A model generated the notes under the pieces. That model was not told where the DNA came from. It made no database searches and saw nothing but the letters and a program-made list of their open reading frames with translations. This document shows, piece after piece, positions 46,913 through 55,992 of a stretch of DNA of 64,000 nt (positions are counted from its first letter, which is position 1; each line of letters begins with the position of its first letter). A program made the position numbers and the translations under genes. Origin of the DNA: Phycicoccus jejuensis (GTDB taxonomy: Bacteria > Actinomycetota > Actinomycetes > Actinomycetales > Dermatophilaceae). The stretch spans positions 1-64,000 of the forward strand of contig NZ_JOEE01000009.1 in assembly GCF_000720925.1 (NCBI RefSeq), in the 5' to 3' direction.

Positions 46913-48049
46913 ATGGAGCGGGTGCGGGGGTGGGTGCGCGACACGGTCTCGCCGTGGGACGCGGCGCTCGCGGTCGGACTGGCCACGGCCGCCGGGCTCG
47001 ACACCCTCCGCACGTCGGCCCCGCACCCCGGGGCGCGGGCCGTCCTCGCCACCCTCGTCGTCCTGGCTCTCCTCGTGCGCGTCCGGCACCCGATCGCCGC
47101 CTGCACCTGGGCCGCCTGCGTCCTCCTGGCGGAGTCGCTGCTCCTCGAGTCGCCCGACGAGGTCGCGGTGCTCGTCGCCCTCGTCGTGCTCTCGTACTCG
47201 GCCTACGCCCACGCCCCGGCCCGACGGGCGGGGCGCGGCGCCGCCGTCGTGGCCGCCGCGGCCTCGGTGTCGGTCGCCGTCGACCCCTCCGACTCGCTGT
47301 CCAACCTGCCCGCCACCCTCGTCTTCTTCGTCGTCGTCCCCGCAGCCCTCGGATGGTCGGTCCGCCGCCGGGCGCGCACCATCGACGTGCTCGAGGTGCA
47401 GCGCGAGGCGCTGACCCGCGAGCTCGGCGCGGTGGCCGCCGAGGAGCGCGCACGCATCGCCCGGGACCTGCACGACGTCGTGGCGCACGCGGTGACGCTC
47501 ATCGCCGTCCAGGCCGAGGCAGGGAGCGCCCGGCTGCCACGCGACACGGAGGGTGCGGCCCGGTCGCTGGAGGCCATCGCGGCCGCGAGCCGCGAGGCGC
47601 TCGCCGAGCTGCACCGCCTGCTCGGGCTCCTCGACGACGTCCCGGCGGCCGCCGTCGGGCTCGCCGGCCTGCCGGGGCTCGTCGAGGGGGCACGGGCGGC
47701 CGGGCTCGAGGTCAGAGTCACCACGGAGGGGACCGTGCCGGTCCTCGACCCGGAGGTGGACCGCTGCGCCCTGCGGCTCGTGCAGGAGGCGGTGACGAAC
47801 GCGCTGCGGCACGCCGACCAGCCGGTGGTGGACGTCGTGGTCCGGCACCACGCTGGGACGGCCCACGTGAGCGTGACGAGCCGCGGCGTCCGTCCCCGTC
47901 TGTCGTCGTACGGCGGCTCGGGTCGGGGTCTCGTCGGCCTGCGCGCCCGGGTGGAGGCGCTCGGCGGCCGGTTCTCAGCGGGCCCGGTCGACGACCGCTT
48001 CGTCGTCCGGGCAGACCTCCCCGCCCGCGCCCGGGCGGTGGCGTCGTGA
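46913..48049 (+). CDS. Sensor histidine kinase, NarL/DesK type
   Basis: This 378-residue membrane kinase has several N-terminal membrane spans (about 1-150, without a large external domain), a HisKA_3 H-box (RARIARDLHDVVAHAVTLIA, His about 187) and an HATPase domain (LVQEAVTNALRHADQPVV, GSGRGLVGLRARVEALGG). It resembles DesK-like membrane-stress sensors. ATG 46913 lies 6 nt after TAGCGT, suggesting a leaderless mRNA. The stop overlaps the response regulator GTG. Confidence 0.9.
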   Translation: MERVRGWVRDTVSPWDAALAVGLATAAGLDTLRTSAPHPGARAVLATLVVLALLVRVRHPIAACTWAACVLLAESLLLESPDEVAVLVALVVLSYSAYAHAPARRAGRGAAVVAAAASVSVAVDPSDSLSNLPATLVFFVVVPAALGWSVRRRARTIDVLEVQREALTRELGAVAAEERARIARDLHDVVAHAVTLIAVQAEAGSARLPRDTEGAARSLEAIAAASREALAELHRLLGLLDDVPAAAVGLAGLPGLVEGARAAGLEVRVTTEGTVPVLDPEVDRCALRLVQEAVTNALRHADQPVVDVVVRHHAGTAHVSVTSRGVRPRLSSYGGSGRGLVGLRARVEALGGRFSAGPVDDRFVVRADLPARARAVAS

Positions 48050-48717
48050 CCACGGTCGTCGTCGTCGACGACGAGGAGCTCGTGCGCGACGGGCTCGTGG
48101 CCGTGCTCGGCGCGGCCCCCGACCTCGTCGTCGTCGGCACCGCGGCGGACGGTGCCGCGGCCGTGGCCGTGACGCTCCGCGAGCGCCCGGACGTCGTCCT
48201 CATGGACCTGCGCCTCCCGCAGGTCGACGGCGTCGAGGCGACCCGTCGCATCGTCGCGGCCCGGGTCCCGTCGACCGTGCTCGTGCTCACGACGATGGAG
48301 ACGGACGAGGCGGTCACAGCGGCCCTGCGCGCCGGGGCCTCGGGCTTCCTCCTCAAGAGCTCCAGCCGCGAGCGGCTCCACGCCTCCGTCCGGGCCGTCG
48401 CTGTCGGTGACTTCGTCCTCGCGCCGTCCATCCTGCGGCGACTCGTCGACGAGCGGCTCGCGGTGGGCGGCGCGCGGCGGTCGCCCGGGATGCGTCTCAC
48501 CGATCGGCAGCGTGACGTCGCGCGCCTCGTGGCCGCCGGGCTGACGAACGCCGAGGTGGCCGAGCGGCTGTCCCTGTCGACCGCCACGGTCAAGGGGTAC
48601 GTGAGCGACGTCCTCACCGCCAACGGGCTCCGGGACCGCACCCAGCTCGTGGTGCGGGCGTACGAGAGCGGGCTGGTGCGCCCGGGAGGTGCGGTCGGTC
48701 CGCCCGGCACCGGGTGA
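48046..48717 (+). CDS. Response regulator, NarL/FixJ type
   Basis: This 223-residue partner of the preceding kinase has a receiver (VVVDDEELVRDGLV, phospho-acceptor in VLMDLRLPQVDG, Lys in FLLKSSSRE) and a LuxR helix-turn-helix (LTDRQRDVARLVAAGLTNAE, ERLSLSTATVKGYVSDVL). GTG 48046 overlaps the kinase TGA, so the two are co-translated. Target genes are unknown; the divergent membrane protein gene is the nearest candidate. Confidence 0.9.
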   Translation: MTTVVVVDDEELVRDGLVAVLGAAPDLVVVGTAADGAAAVAVTLRERPDVVLMDLRLPQVDGVEATRRIVAARVPSTVLVLTTMETDEAVTAALRAGASGFLLKSSSRERLHASVRAVAVGDFVLAPSILRRLVDERLAVGGARRSPGMRLTDRQRDVARLVAAGLTNAEVAERLSLSTATVKGYVSDVLTANGLRDRTQLVVRAYESGLVRPGGAVGPPGTG

Positions 48718-48729
48718 CACGATGAGGGC

Positions 48730-49950
48730 GTGCCCCGACTGCCCGACGGCGACCCCGCGCCGGCCTCCGGCGAGCTGCCCGCCGACGCGCTCGCCCGCCT
48801 CGCCGACGGGCGGTTCGGCCTCTACCTCCACGTGCCCTTCTGTGCGGTGCGCTGCGGCTACTGCGACTTCAACACCTACACGCTGACCGAGCTGGGTCCC
48901 GGCGCGTCGACCGAGGACTTCGCCGGCACCGCGCTGGCCGAGCTCGACCTCGCCGCCCGGGTGCTCGGCGCCGCCGCGCCGGTCGTCGACACCGTGTTCG
49001 TCGGCGGCGGGACGCCGACCCTCCTGCCGGCGCACGACCTCGTGCGGCTCCTCGACGGCGTGCGCGAGCGGTTCGGGCTCGCCGACGGCGCCGAGGTGAC
49101 GACCGAGGCCAACCCCGACTCGGTGACGCCGCAGGGCCTCGAGACCCTCGCGGCGGGAGGGTTCACGCGGGTGAGCCTCGGGATGCAGAGCGCCGTCCCG
49201 AGCGTCCTCGCCACCCTCGACCGCACGCACGACCCGGCGCGGGTCGGGCAGTCCGTCGCCGCCGCGCGCGCCGCCGGCCTGGCGACGAGCCTCGACCTCA
49301 TCTACGGCACCCCCGGGGAGTCGCTCGACGACTGGCGCACGAGCCTCGAGGCCGCCCTGGCGCTCGAGCCCGACCACGTCTCGGCGTACGCCCTCGTCGT
49401 CGAGGAGGGCACGCGGATGGCCCGGCAGGTGGCCCGCGGAGAGCTGCCCGAGCCCGAGGGCGACGACGAGGCGGACAAGTACGAGCTCGCCGACACGGTT
49501 CTGGCACAAGCGGGTTACGGCTGGTACGAGGTGAGCAACTGGGCACGCACGCCGGCCGACCGGTGCCGTCACAACGAGGGCTACTGGCGGGGCGACGCCT
49601 GGTGGGGCGTCGGTCCCGGGGCGCACGGGCACGTCGGCGGCGTGCGCTGGTGGAACGTCAAGCACCCGCGCGCGTACGCGGCCCGGCTGGCGGCGGGCGA
49701 GTCCCCGGCGGCGGCCCGCGAGGTCCTCACCGCCGAGCAGCGCCACGACGAGGAGGTGCTCCTCGGGGTGCGACTGCGCGAAGGGCTCGACCTCGGCCGG
49801 CTCGACGACGCGGGCCGCACGGCCGTGGCCGGGCTCGTCGCCGACGGGCTGCTCGAGGGACCCGCCGCCGTCCGCGACCGGCGGGCCGTCCTCACCCTCC
49901 GCGGCCGCCTGCTCGCCGACACGGTCGTGCGCCGGCTGCTCGGTCCCTGA
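48730..49950 (+). CDS. hemW: Heme chaperone HemW (radical SAM, coproporphyrinogen III oxidase-like)
   Basis: HemW binds heme and is thought to deliver it to respiratory proteins; it is homologous to HemN but is not a coproporphyrinogen oxidase. The 406-residue protein has the radical-SAM motif CAVRCGYCDF (about 38-47), VDTVFVGGGTPTLL, and SNWARTPADRCRHNEGYWRG with the HNxxYW motif of HemW. The start is GTG 48730. It normally lies between lepA and hrcA in actinobacteria; here lepA is nearly 19 kb upstream. Confidence 0.95.
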   Translation: MPRLPDGDPAPASGELPADALARLADGRFGLYLHVPFCAVRCGYCDFNTYTLTELGPGASTEDFAGTALAELDLAARVLGAAAPVVDTVFVGGGTPTLLPAHDLVRLLDGVRERFGLADGAEVTTEANPDSVTPQGLETLAAGGFTRVSLGMQSAVPSVLATLDRTHDPARVGQSVAAARAAGLATSLDLIYGTPGESLDDWRTSLEAALALEPDHVSAYALVVEEGTRMARQVARGELPEPEGDDEADKYELADTVLAQAGYGWYEVSNWARTPADRCRHNEGYWRGDAWWGVGPGAHGHVGGVRWWNVKHPRAYAARLAAGESPAAAREVLTAEQRHDEEVLLGVRLREGLDLGRLDDAGRTAVAGLVADGLLEGPAAVRDRRAVLTLRGRLLADTVVRRLLGP

Positions 49951-49989
49951 CGGGGGAGCGGCCGGCGCACGGACCGGGTCAGCCGCGGG

Positions 49990-50577
49990 TCACTTGACGA
50001 AGCGCGGCGTGAACGGCGGGTTCCACCACTCGCCGTTGTTCGCCTTGATGGCGCCCAGGATGTGGACGACGACGGCGTAGATGAAGGCGGCGATGAGCAG
50101 CGGGATCCCGATGATGGCGCCGATCAGCGTGATGATGAGGAGCCATCCGACGACGGCCGCGATCGCCGCGGTGATCTGCACATTCAGGGAGTTCGCCGCG
50201 TGCGCCCGCACGAACGGCCCGCGATCCTTGTAGACGAGGTAGATGACGAGGCTGCCGACGAAGCCGAGGAAGCCGGCGGACAGGATCATCGCCGCAAGGC
50301 CGATGACGTGGCTGAGCATCGACCACGTCTTCTCCTCCTGCGGGGAGAGAGGGGCTGCGCCCGCGTACTGGGGCTGGCCGTAGGGCTGCTGCGCGTACTG
50401 CTGCTGCGCGTACTGGGGCTGCGGCGGGGGCGGGGGCACCTCGCCGGCGGCCGGGGTCTCCCAGCCGGGCGTCGGCGCGGGGGCGGCGGGGGGCGCCGGG
50501 GGCTCGGCGGGCGGCGGCGGCACGATCTGCGTGGGCTCGTCGCGCGGGGCGTCGTCGCGAGGGGTGTTCTCGCTCAT
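49990..50577 (-). CDS. DUF4870 domain-containing membrane protein
   Basis: This 195-residue protein has a disordered Pro/Gln-rich N-terminus (about 1-75, including PYGQPQYAG-like repeats) and a DUF4870 core (KTWSMLSHVIGLAAMILSAG, FVRAHAANSLNVQITAAIAA, then two further membrane helices). DUF4870 proteins are small membrane proteins of unknown function. ATG 50577 follows an AGGAAGAG site. It stands alone, convergent with hemW. Confidence 0.85.
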   Translation of the reverse strand: MSENTPRDDAPRDEPTQIVPPPPAEPPAPPAAPAPTPGWETPAAGEVPPPPPQPQYAQQQYAQQPYGQPQYAGAAPLSPQEEKTWSMLSHVIGLAAMILSAGFLGFVGSLVIYLVYKDRGPFVRAHAANSLNVQITAAIAAVVGWLLIITLIGAIIGIPLLIAAFIYAVVVHILGAIKANNGEWWNPPFTPRFVK

Positions 50578-50724
50578 CTCTTCCTCCTGGAGTGGGTCTG
50601 GGACCATCGAACACCCGACGGCCGCCCGGCCCAAGGGGTTCCGGGGGCATGTCGGGGTCCGGGTCGGGGTGCGCTCAGGGCCGACCCCTACCGCCGGCGC
50701 GGGCACCGGGGCCACACTGGGCCC

Positions 50725-51027
50725 GTGGAGCTGCTCGAGCGGGTCCGGGCGGCACTGCCGCCCGCGGAGGAGAAGCGGATGTTCGGGGGCGTCGCCTTCA
50801 TGGTCGACGGCGCGCTCGCGTGCTCGGTCGGGTCCCGGGGCCTCCTCGTGCGGACCGGCCCGGAGCGCTTCGACGAGCTCGTCGCCCGCCCCACCGTCGA
50901 GCCGATGGTCATGAAGGGGCGGGCCAGCCGCGGGTGGGTCGACGTCCACGCGTCGGTCCTCGAGGACGACGACGCGCTGGCGGGCTGGCTCGAGGTCGGC
51001 GTCGCCGCTGCCCGGGCCGCCCGCTGA
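50725..51027 (+). CDS. TfoX/Sxy N-terminal domain-like protein
   Basis: This 100-residue protein corresponds to the TfoX N-terminal domain alone (VELLERVRAALPPAEEKRMF, FGGVAFMVDGALACSVGS, MVMKGRASRGWVDV). TfoX/Sxy regulates competence in gammaproteobacteria, but in actinobacteria the single-domain homologue has no known role. GTG 50725 lies 6 nt after CACACT. The gene ends just before the convergent DUF3097 gene. Confidence 0.8.
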   Translation: MELLERVRAALPPAEEKRMFGGVAFMVDGALACSVGSRGLLVRTGPERFDELVARPTVEPMVMKGRASRGWVDVHASVLEDDDALAGWLEVGVAAARAAR

Positions 51028-51030
51028 CGC

Positions 51031-51906
51031 CTACTCGGGCGCCGTCACGAAGTCGATGAGCTCCTCGACGCGACCGAGCAGCTCGGGCTCGAGGTCGGTC
51101 CACGAGTCGACGGACGCGAGGATGCGCCGCCACGCGTGCGCCATGTCGGCCTGGGTCGCGTGCGGCCAGCCGAGGTGCGCGGCGATGCCGTGCTTCCACG
51201 ACGTCCCCCGCGGGATGACCGGCCACGCGTCCATCCCGAGGCGGCCGGGCTTCACCGACTGCCAGACGTCGACGTAGGGGTGGCCGACGACGAGGACGTG
51301 CTGCGCCCAGGGCCGCAGCGCCCGCGCCTCGTCGACGACGCGCGACTCCTTGCTACCGGGCACGAGGTGGTCGACGAGCACCCCCATCCGGCGGCCGGGT
51401 CCGGGGGCGAAGTCGCGGATGGCGCCCGCGAGGTCGTCGACGCCGTCGAGCATCTCGACGACGACGCCCTCGACGCGCAGGTCGTGCCCCCACACCTTCT
51501 CGACGAGCTCGGCGTCGTGCTTGCCCTCGACGAAGATGCGCGAGCCGCTCGCGACGCGGGCGCGCTGACCGTGCACCGCGACCGAGCCGCTGGCCGTCCG
51601 GGCCCCCGCGGCCTTCGCGGCGGCGAGGCGCTGCGCCTCGGCGGCCCGCGGCGCGACGAGGGTGACGGGGGAGCCGTCGACGAGGAAGCCCGGCCCGAGC
51701 CGGAAGCCCTTGGTCCGGCCCCGCCGGTCCTCGAGGTGGACGACGTGGACGCCGCCGGCATTCTCGACGCGCACGACCGCGCCGACCCATCCGGTCTCGA
51801 CGTCCTCGACGACCGTGCCGGGCTCGGCCGGCAGCTCGACCGAGCGCCCCCGCCGGGGAGCGCGCCAGTCGCCCGAGAGCACGTCGGATCCGTACCTGTC
51901 CACCAC
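51031..51906 (-). CDS. DUF3097 domain-containing protein
   Basis: This 291-residue actinobacteria-specific protein contains a small N-terminal domain (VVDRYGSDVLSGDW), then a TOPRIM-like segment (RIFVEGKHDAELVEKVWGHD, MGVLVDHLVPGSKE) and a C-terminal region (HLGWPHATQADMAHAWRRIL). The TOPRIM likeness suggests nucleic-acid or phosphotransfer chemistry, which is inference. GTG 51906 follows TAGCCT (51919-51914) by 7 nt, supporting a leaderless start. It is divergent from hrcA and common in this neighbourhood. Confidence 0.85.
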   Translation of the reverse strand: MVDRYGSDVLSGDWRAPRRGRSVELPAEPGTVVEDVETGWVGAVVRVENAGGVHVVHLEDRRGRTKGFRLGPGFLVDGSPVTLVAPRAAEAQRLAAAKAAGARTASGSVAVHGQRARVASGSRIFVEGKHDAELVEKVWGHDLRVEGVVVEMLDGVDDLAGAIRDFAPGPGRRMGVLVDHLVPGSKESRVVDEARALRPWAQHVLVVGHPYVDVWQSVKPGRLGMDAWPVIPRGTSWKHGIAAHLGWPHATQADMAHAWRRILASVDSWTDLEPELLGRVEELIDFVTAPE

Positions 51907-52000
51907 GGCCGCGAGGCTAGCCGCGAGCGGCGACGGTCGCCGGGAGCGGCACGCGGGAGCGCCCCTCGGCTTTCGCGCGTGACGGTGCGACGACGTAGCA

Positions 52001-52027
52001 TTGGCACTCGGACGGCGAGAGTGCCAG
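52001..52027 (+). promoter_or_regulatory. CIRCE operator upstream of hrcA
   Basis: TTGGCACTC-N9-GAGTGCCAG matches the CIRCE consensus TTAGCACTC-N9-GAGTGCTAA with two symmetric substitutions per arm region. It overlaps a TAGCAT -10-like hexamer (51996-52001), so HrcA would repress its own promoter. Confidence 0.9.
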
Positions 52028-52075
52028 AGCCCGCCGTGCCGCCCGACCCGACGAGCCGCCCGAGGAGGAGCCCCG

Positions 52076-53107
52076 ATGAGCGAGGACCGCCGCCTGCGCG
52101 TGCTCCGGGCCATCGTCCAGGACTACGTGCACACCTCCGAGCCGGTCGGCTCCAAGGCGCTGCTCGAACGCCACCACCTCGGCGTCTCCGCGGCCACCGT
52201 GCGCAACGACATGGCCGCGCTCGAGGAGGACGGCCTCATCGCCGCGCCGCACACCAGCGCCGGCCGGGTGCCCACCGACGCCGGCTACCGGCTCTTCGTC
52301 GACCGGCTCTCGCAGATCAAGCCGATGTCGACCGCCGAGCAGCGCGCGATCGCGCACTTCCTCGAGGGGGCCGTCGACCTCGACGACGTCGTCGACCGCA
52401 CGGTCCGGCTGCTGGCGTCGCTGACCCGGCAGGTCGCGGTCGTGCAGTACCCGTCCCTGTCGCGCTCCTCGGTGCGCCACGTCGAACTCGTCCCGATCGG
52501 CCCCGGGCGGCTCCTCGTCGTCCTCATCACGACGACCGGCCGGGTCGAGCAGCGGGTCATCGAGGTCCCGGCCGACCTGACGACCGACGACGGCGAGCGC
52601 GTGCTGTCGGCGCTGCGCACCGAGCTCAACACGGCGACGGCCGGCCGCACCCTCGCCGACGCCTCCTCCGAGCTCGCGGGCGTCCCCGAGCGCTTCGAGG
52701 ACGGGGCGCGACCGGTCGTGCGGGCGGTCGTCGGCGCGCTCGAGGACTCCCTCGTCGAGGAGCGTGAGGAGCGGCTGGTGCTCGCCGGGACGGCCAACCT
52801 CGCCCGCGCCGGCGGCGACTTCACGTCGAGCATCGGCCCGGTGCTCGAGGCGCTCGAGGAGCACGTCGTCCTCCTGCGCCTGCTCGGCACGGTCGCCGAG
52901 GAGGGCGGCAGCCTCGCGGTGCGCATCGGGCACGAGAACCCCTACGCCGGGCTGCAGTCGACGTCGATGGTGAGCACCGGGTACGGGTCGGGCGCCGACC
53001 TCGTCGCCGGGCTCGGCGTCGTCGGCCCCACGCGCATGGACTACCCCTCGACGATGGCCGCCGTCCGCGCCGTCGCCACCTACGTCTCCCGGATCCTCGC
53101 GGACTGA
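52076..53107 (+). CDS. hrcA: Heat-inducible transcription repressor HrcA
   Basis: HrcA represses heat-shock chaperone genes by binding CIRCE and is inactivated when GroEL is occupied. The 343-residue protein has the N-terminal winged helix ([40 protein letters not shown]) and the GAF-like C-terminal domain with [14 protein letters not shown] near the end. The ATG 52076 follows GAGGAGG. It carries its own CIRCE element upstream and is co-transcribed with dnaJ 48 bp downstream. Confidence 0.96.
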   Translation: MSEDRRLRVLRAIVQDYVHTSEPVGSKALLERHHLGVSAATVRNDMAALEEDGLIAAPHTSAGRVPTDAGYRLFVDRLSQIKPMSTAEQRAIAHFLEGAVDLDDVVDRTVRLLASLTRQVAVVQYPSLSRSSVRHVELVPIGPGRLLVVLITTTGRVEQRVIEVPADLTTDDGERVLSALRTELNTATAGRTLADASSELAGVPERFEDGARPVVRAVVGALEDSLVEEREERLVLAGTANLARAGGDFTSSIGPVLEALEEHVVLLRLLGTVAEEGGSLAVRIGHENPYAGLQSTSMVSTGYGSGADLVAGLGVVGPTRMDYPSTMAAVRAVATYVSRILAD

Positions 53108-53155
53108 CCCGCGCGGGCCCCGCCACCACACCGACCCACGGAGGACCCCCCACCC

Positions 53156-54283
53156 GTGAACGACTACTACGCCGACCTCGGCGTCGCCCGCGACGCGAGC
53201 CCCGAGGACATCAAGCGCGCCTACCGCAAGGCCGCGCGCCGGCTGCACCCGGACGTCAACCCCGGCCCCGAGGCCGAGGAGCAGTTCAAGAAGGTGTCGC
53301 AGGCCTACGACGTGCTGTCCGACGCCGACAAGCGCCGCCAGTACGACATGGGCGCCGACCCCTACTCGGGGGGCGCCGCCGGCTTCGGCCAGGGCTTCTC
53401 GTTCAGCGACATCATGGACGCCTTCTTCGGCGGGCAGGCGGCCGGGCCGAACGCCGGCCCCCGCTCGCGCACCGCGCGCGGTCAGGACGCCCTCGTCCGC
53501 CTCGACATCGACCTCGGCGACGCCGTGTTCGGTGGCGAGAAGGAGCTGACCATCGACACCGCGGTCGGCTGCGGCACCTGCCACGGCGACGGCCGCCAGC
53601 CCGGCACCGGCACGCGCACCTGCGACGTCTGCGAGGGCCGCGGCGAGATCCGCCAGGTCCAGCGCAGCTTCCTCGGCCAGGTGATGACCACCCGTCCGTG
53701 CATGACCTGCCAGGGCTTCGGCCAGATCATCACCGACCCCTGCTACGAGTGCAGCGGCGACGGCCGCGTCCGCACCCGCCGCACGCTCACCCTGCGCGTC
53801 CCCGCCGGTGTCGACACCGGCACCCGCATCCAGCTCGCCGGCGAGGGCGAGGTCGGCCCCGGCAACGGCCCGGCCGGTGACCTCTACGTCGAGGTCGCGG
53901 TCCGCAAGCACCCGGTCTTCCAGCGTCGCGGCGACGACCTCCACGCGAGCGTCGAGCTGCCGATGACGGCCGCGGCGCTCGGGGCCTCGCTCTCGATGGA
54001 CACCTTCGACGGGGCGCAGGAGCTCGACATCAAGCGCGGCACGCAGTCCGGCGACACCCTGACCCTGCGCGGCCTCGGTGTCACGCACCTGCGCGGCGGT
54101 GGGCGCGGCGACGTCATCGTCCACACGAGCGTGCAGACCCCGACGAGGCTCGACGGCGAGCAGGAGGAGCTGCTGCGGCGGCTCGCGGCCCTGCGCGGCG
54201 AGGAGCGTCCGCAGGGGAAGATGGCCAACCCCGCGGACGGCGGCCTGTTCGGCAAGCTGCGCGACGCCTTCAAGGCCCGCTGA
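53156..54283 (+). CDS. dnaJ: Chaperone DnaJ
   Basis: This 375-residue type I J-protein stimulates DnaK ATPase activity. It has the J domain (NDYYADLGVARDASPEDIKR, HPD in LHPDVN), a short G/F region, four zinc-binding repeats (CGTCHGDG, CDVCEGRG, CMTCQGFG, CYECSGDG) and the C-terminal substrate-binding region. It corresponds to the hrcA-linked second actinobacterial DnaJ, the one not in the dnaK operon. GTG 53156 follows an ACGGAGGA site. Confidence 0.96.
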   Translation: MNDYYADLGVARDASPEDIKRAYRKAARRLHPDVNPGPEAEEQFKKVSQAYDVLSDADKRRQYDMGADPYSGGAAGFGQGFSFSDIMDAFFGGQAAGPNAGPRSRTARGQDALVRLDIDLGDAVFGGEKELTIDTAVGCGTCHGDGRQPGTGTRTCDVCEGRGEIRQVQRSFLGQVMTTRPCMTCQGFGQIITDPCYECSGDGRVRTRRTLTLRVPAGVDTGTRIQLAGEGEVGPGNGPAGDLYVEVAVRKHPVFQRRGDDLHASVELPMTAAALGASLSMDTFDGAQELDIKRGTQSGDTLTLRGLGVTHLRGGGRGDVIVHTSVQTPTRLDGEQEELLRRLAALRGEERPQGKMANPADGGLFGKLRDAFKAR

Positions 54284-54311
54284 CCCCGGCTCGTCCGACG
54301 CACCCAGCCCG

Positions 54312-55058
54312 ATGACGCTGCCCGTCCACCTCGTCCCCGCCGGGACCCTCGACGCCGTGGGCCCCGGCTCGGCCGTGCGGCTCGACGGACCCGAGGGCCG
54401 GCACGCGGTGGCGGTGCGGCGCACCCGGGTCGGTGAACGGCTGGTGCTCGCCGACGGGGCGGGACGAGCCGTCGAGGGGGAGGTCGTGGGGGTCGAGCGC
54501 GACGCCCTCGACCTGCGCGTCGACGAGGTCCGCGACGAGCCCGAGCCCGCGCCGCGCTTCGTCCTCGTCCAGGCCCTGGCCAAGGGGGAGCGTGACGACC
54601 AGGCGATCGAGTCCGCGACCGAGTGCGGGGTCGACGAGGTCGTGCCGTGGCAGGCCGCGCGCAGCATCGTCCAGTGGCGCGGGGAGCGCGGCGAGAAGGC
54701 CCGCCGCAAGTGGGACGCCGTGCTCGTCGCGGCCACCAAGCAGTCACGGCGCACCCGCCGGCCGGTGCTCGGCCCGACCGTGACCACCGCGGGGCTCGTC
54801 GAGCGCGCCCGGGACGCCGCGGCCCTCGTCCTCGTGCTGCACGAGGACGCCGAGGCCCCGCTGGCCGGGGTGGCCCTGCCGGGCGACGGGGACGTGCTCG
54901 TCGTCGTCGGGCCCGAGGGCGGCATCGCCCCGGAGGAGGTCGCGGCCCTCGAGGCGGCCGGGGCGCGGACGGTGCGGCTGGGCTCGACCGTGCTGCGGGC
55001 GTCGAGCGCCGGTCCGGCCGCGCTGGCGGTGCTCAGCGCCTCCTCCCGCTGGCGCTGA
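54312..55058 (+). CDS. rsmE: 16S rRNA (uracil1498-N3)-methyltransferase RsmE
   Basis: RsmE methylates U1498 in 16S rRNA. The 248-residue protein has the N-terminal PUA-like region (HLVPAGTLDAVGPGSAVRLD) and the SPOUT knot motifs (LAKGERDDQAIESATECGVD, VVGPEGGIAPEEVAALEAAG, LGSTVLRASSAGPAAL). ATG 54312 is 28 bp after dnaJ, and the hrcA-dnaJ-rsmE order is conserved in actinobacteria. Confidence 0.95.
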   Translation: MTLPVHLVPAGTLDAVGPGSAVRLDGPEGRHAVAVRRTRVGERLVLADGAGRAVEGEVVGVERDALDLRVDEVRDEPEPAPRFVLVQALAKGERDDQAIESATECGVDEVVPWQAARSIVQWRGERGEKARRKWDAVLVAATKQSRRTRRPVLGPTVTTAGLVERARDAAALVLVLHEDAEAPLAGVALPGDGDVLVVVGPEGGIAPEEVAALEAAGARTVRLGSTVLRASSAGPAALAVLSASSRWR

Positions 55059-55088
55059 CCCGACCTCTCCGCCGCCCTTCCCTCTGCC

Positions 55089-55138
55089 CGAACGCGTGTG
55101 AAACCGCCGGGGGAGCCCGGCGGTTTCACACGCGTTCG
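55089..55138. terminator. 23-bp perfect hairpin after rsmE
   Basis: The arms 55089-55111 and 55116-55138 pair perfectly around a GGAG loop. It lies 30 bp after the rsmE stop and would terminate the hrcA-dnaJ-rsmE transcript. No U-tract is present, as is common in high-GC actinobacteria. Confidence 0.85.
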
Positions 55139-55178
55139 CGATGGGCGCGGCAGTCGGGGACGGTCCTACGCTGGCGCG

Positions 55179-55466
55179 ATGGACCTGGAGTTCACGGGGG
55201 AGGTCGTCGAGTGGCGCGGCCCGGCGCCGCACCACTTCGTCGCGCTGCCCGAGGCCGAGGCGGCCCGCGTCCACGAGGTCGCACGGCTGGCGACCTACGG
55301 CTGGGGCTGCATCCCGGTGGCGGGCCGGCTCGGGGGCAGCGACTTCACGACCTCGCTCTTCCCGAAGGACGGCGGCTACCTGCTGCCGCTCAAGCTCGCG
55401 GTGCGCCGCCGCGAGGGCGTCGAGCTGGGTGACGTCGTGACGGTGTCGGTCTCGCTCGACGTCTGA
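55179..55466 (+). CDS. DUF1905 domain-containing protein
   Basis: This 95-residue beta-rich protein fits DUF1905 throughout (EFTGEVVEWRGPAPHHFVAL, IPVAGRLGGSDFTTSLFPKD, YLLPLKLAVRRREGVELGD). The family is widespread with unknown function, sometimes fused to an OmpD-associated region. ATG 55179 lies 6 nt after TACGCT, fitting leaderless transcription. It is convergent with the VOC protein. Confidence 0.85.
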   Translation: MDLEFTGEVVEWRGPAPHHFVALPEAEAARVHEVARLATYGWGCIPVAGRLGGSDFTTSLFPKDGGYLLPLKLAVRRREGVELGDVVTVSVSLDV

Positions 55467-55479
55467 CGGGCGCCGCCGC

Positions 55480-55917
55480 TCACACGACGCAGAGCTCGTT
55501 GCCCTCGGGGTCGGCGACGACGACGTGGTCGAGCGCGCCGTCGTGGTGGTGCTCGGCGAGGACCGAGCCCCCCGCCGCCAGCAGCCGGCGCACGGTGGCG
55601 TCGAGCGCGGCCCGACGCTCGTCCGCCGGCCGGTGCCGGCCACTGCTCACCTGGAGGTCGAGGTGCAGCCGGTTCTTCGCCACCTTGCGCTCCGGCACCC
55701 GGAGGAACGAGAGCCGGGGGAGCGCGCCGTCGGGGTCGACGAGGAAGGCGCCGTCGTCCCACTCCTCCTCCGGGACCCCGAAGGTGCGGTTCCACTCCTC
55801 CCACGAGCCGAAGCCCTCCGGTGGCGGCGCGTCGACGTAGCCGAGCGCCTCGCGCCAGAACGCCGCGACCGCCCGCGGCTCCGCGCAGTCCACGGTCACC
55901 GTCCAGCGCACCGTCAT
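55480..55917 (-). CDS. VOC family protein (glyoxalase/bleomycin resistance-like)
   Basis: This 145-residue protein has two beta-alpha-beta modules of the vicinal oxygen chelate fold (VTVDCAEPRAVAAFWREALG at the start, RLHLDLQVSSGR in the middle, DHVVVADPEGNELCVV at the end). Such proteins bind metals and range from glyoxalases to antibiotic-sequestering proteins. The specific role is unknown. ATG 55917 follows AGGAGG. Confidence 0.85.
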   Translation of the reverse strand: MTVRWTVTVDCAEPRAVAAFWREALGYVDAPPPEGFGSWEEWNRTFGVPEEEWDDGAFLVDPDGALPRLSFLRVPERKVAKNRLHLDLQVSSGRHRPADERRAALDATVRRLLAAGGSVLAEHHHDGALDHVVVADPEGNELCVV

Positions 55918-55992
55918 GCCGCACCTCCTGCTCGTCGAGGGCTCCAGTGCAGCACGCCGCGCCGACACCCCGCGCTCGTCTAGGGTCGGCGC

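Noticed and set aside
29763..48717. Prophage or integrative element as origin of the accessory block
   Set aside because: No integrase, phage structural gene, transposase, tRNA or flanking attachment repeat was recognised.
51917..55129. A 1,070-codon minus-strand open frame across hrcA, dnaJ and rsmE
   Set aside because: It overlaps three well-identified plus-strand genes and encodes Asp/Val/Ala/Arg-rich sequence without a family.
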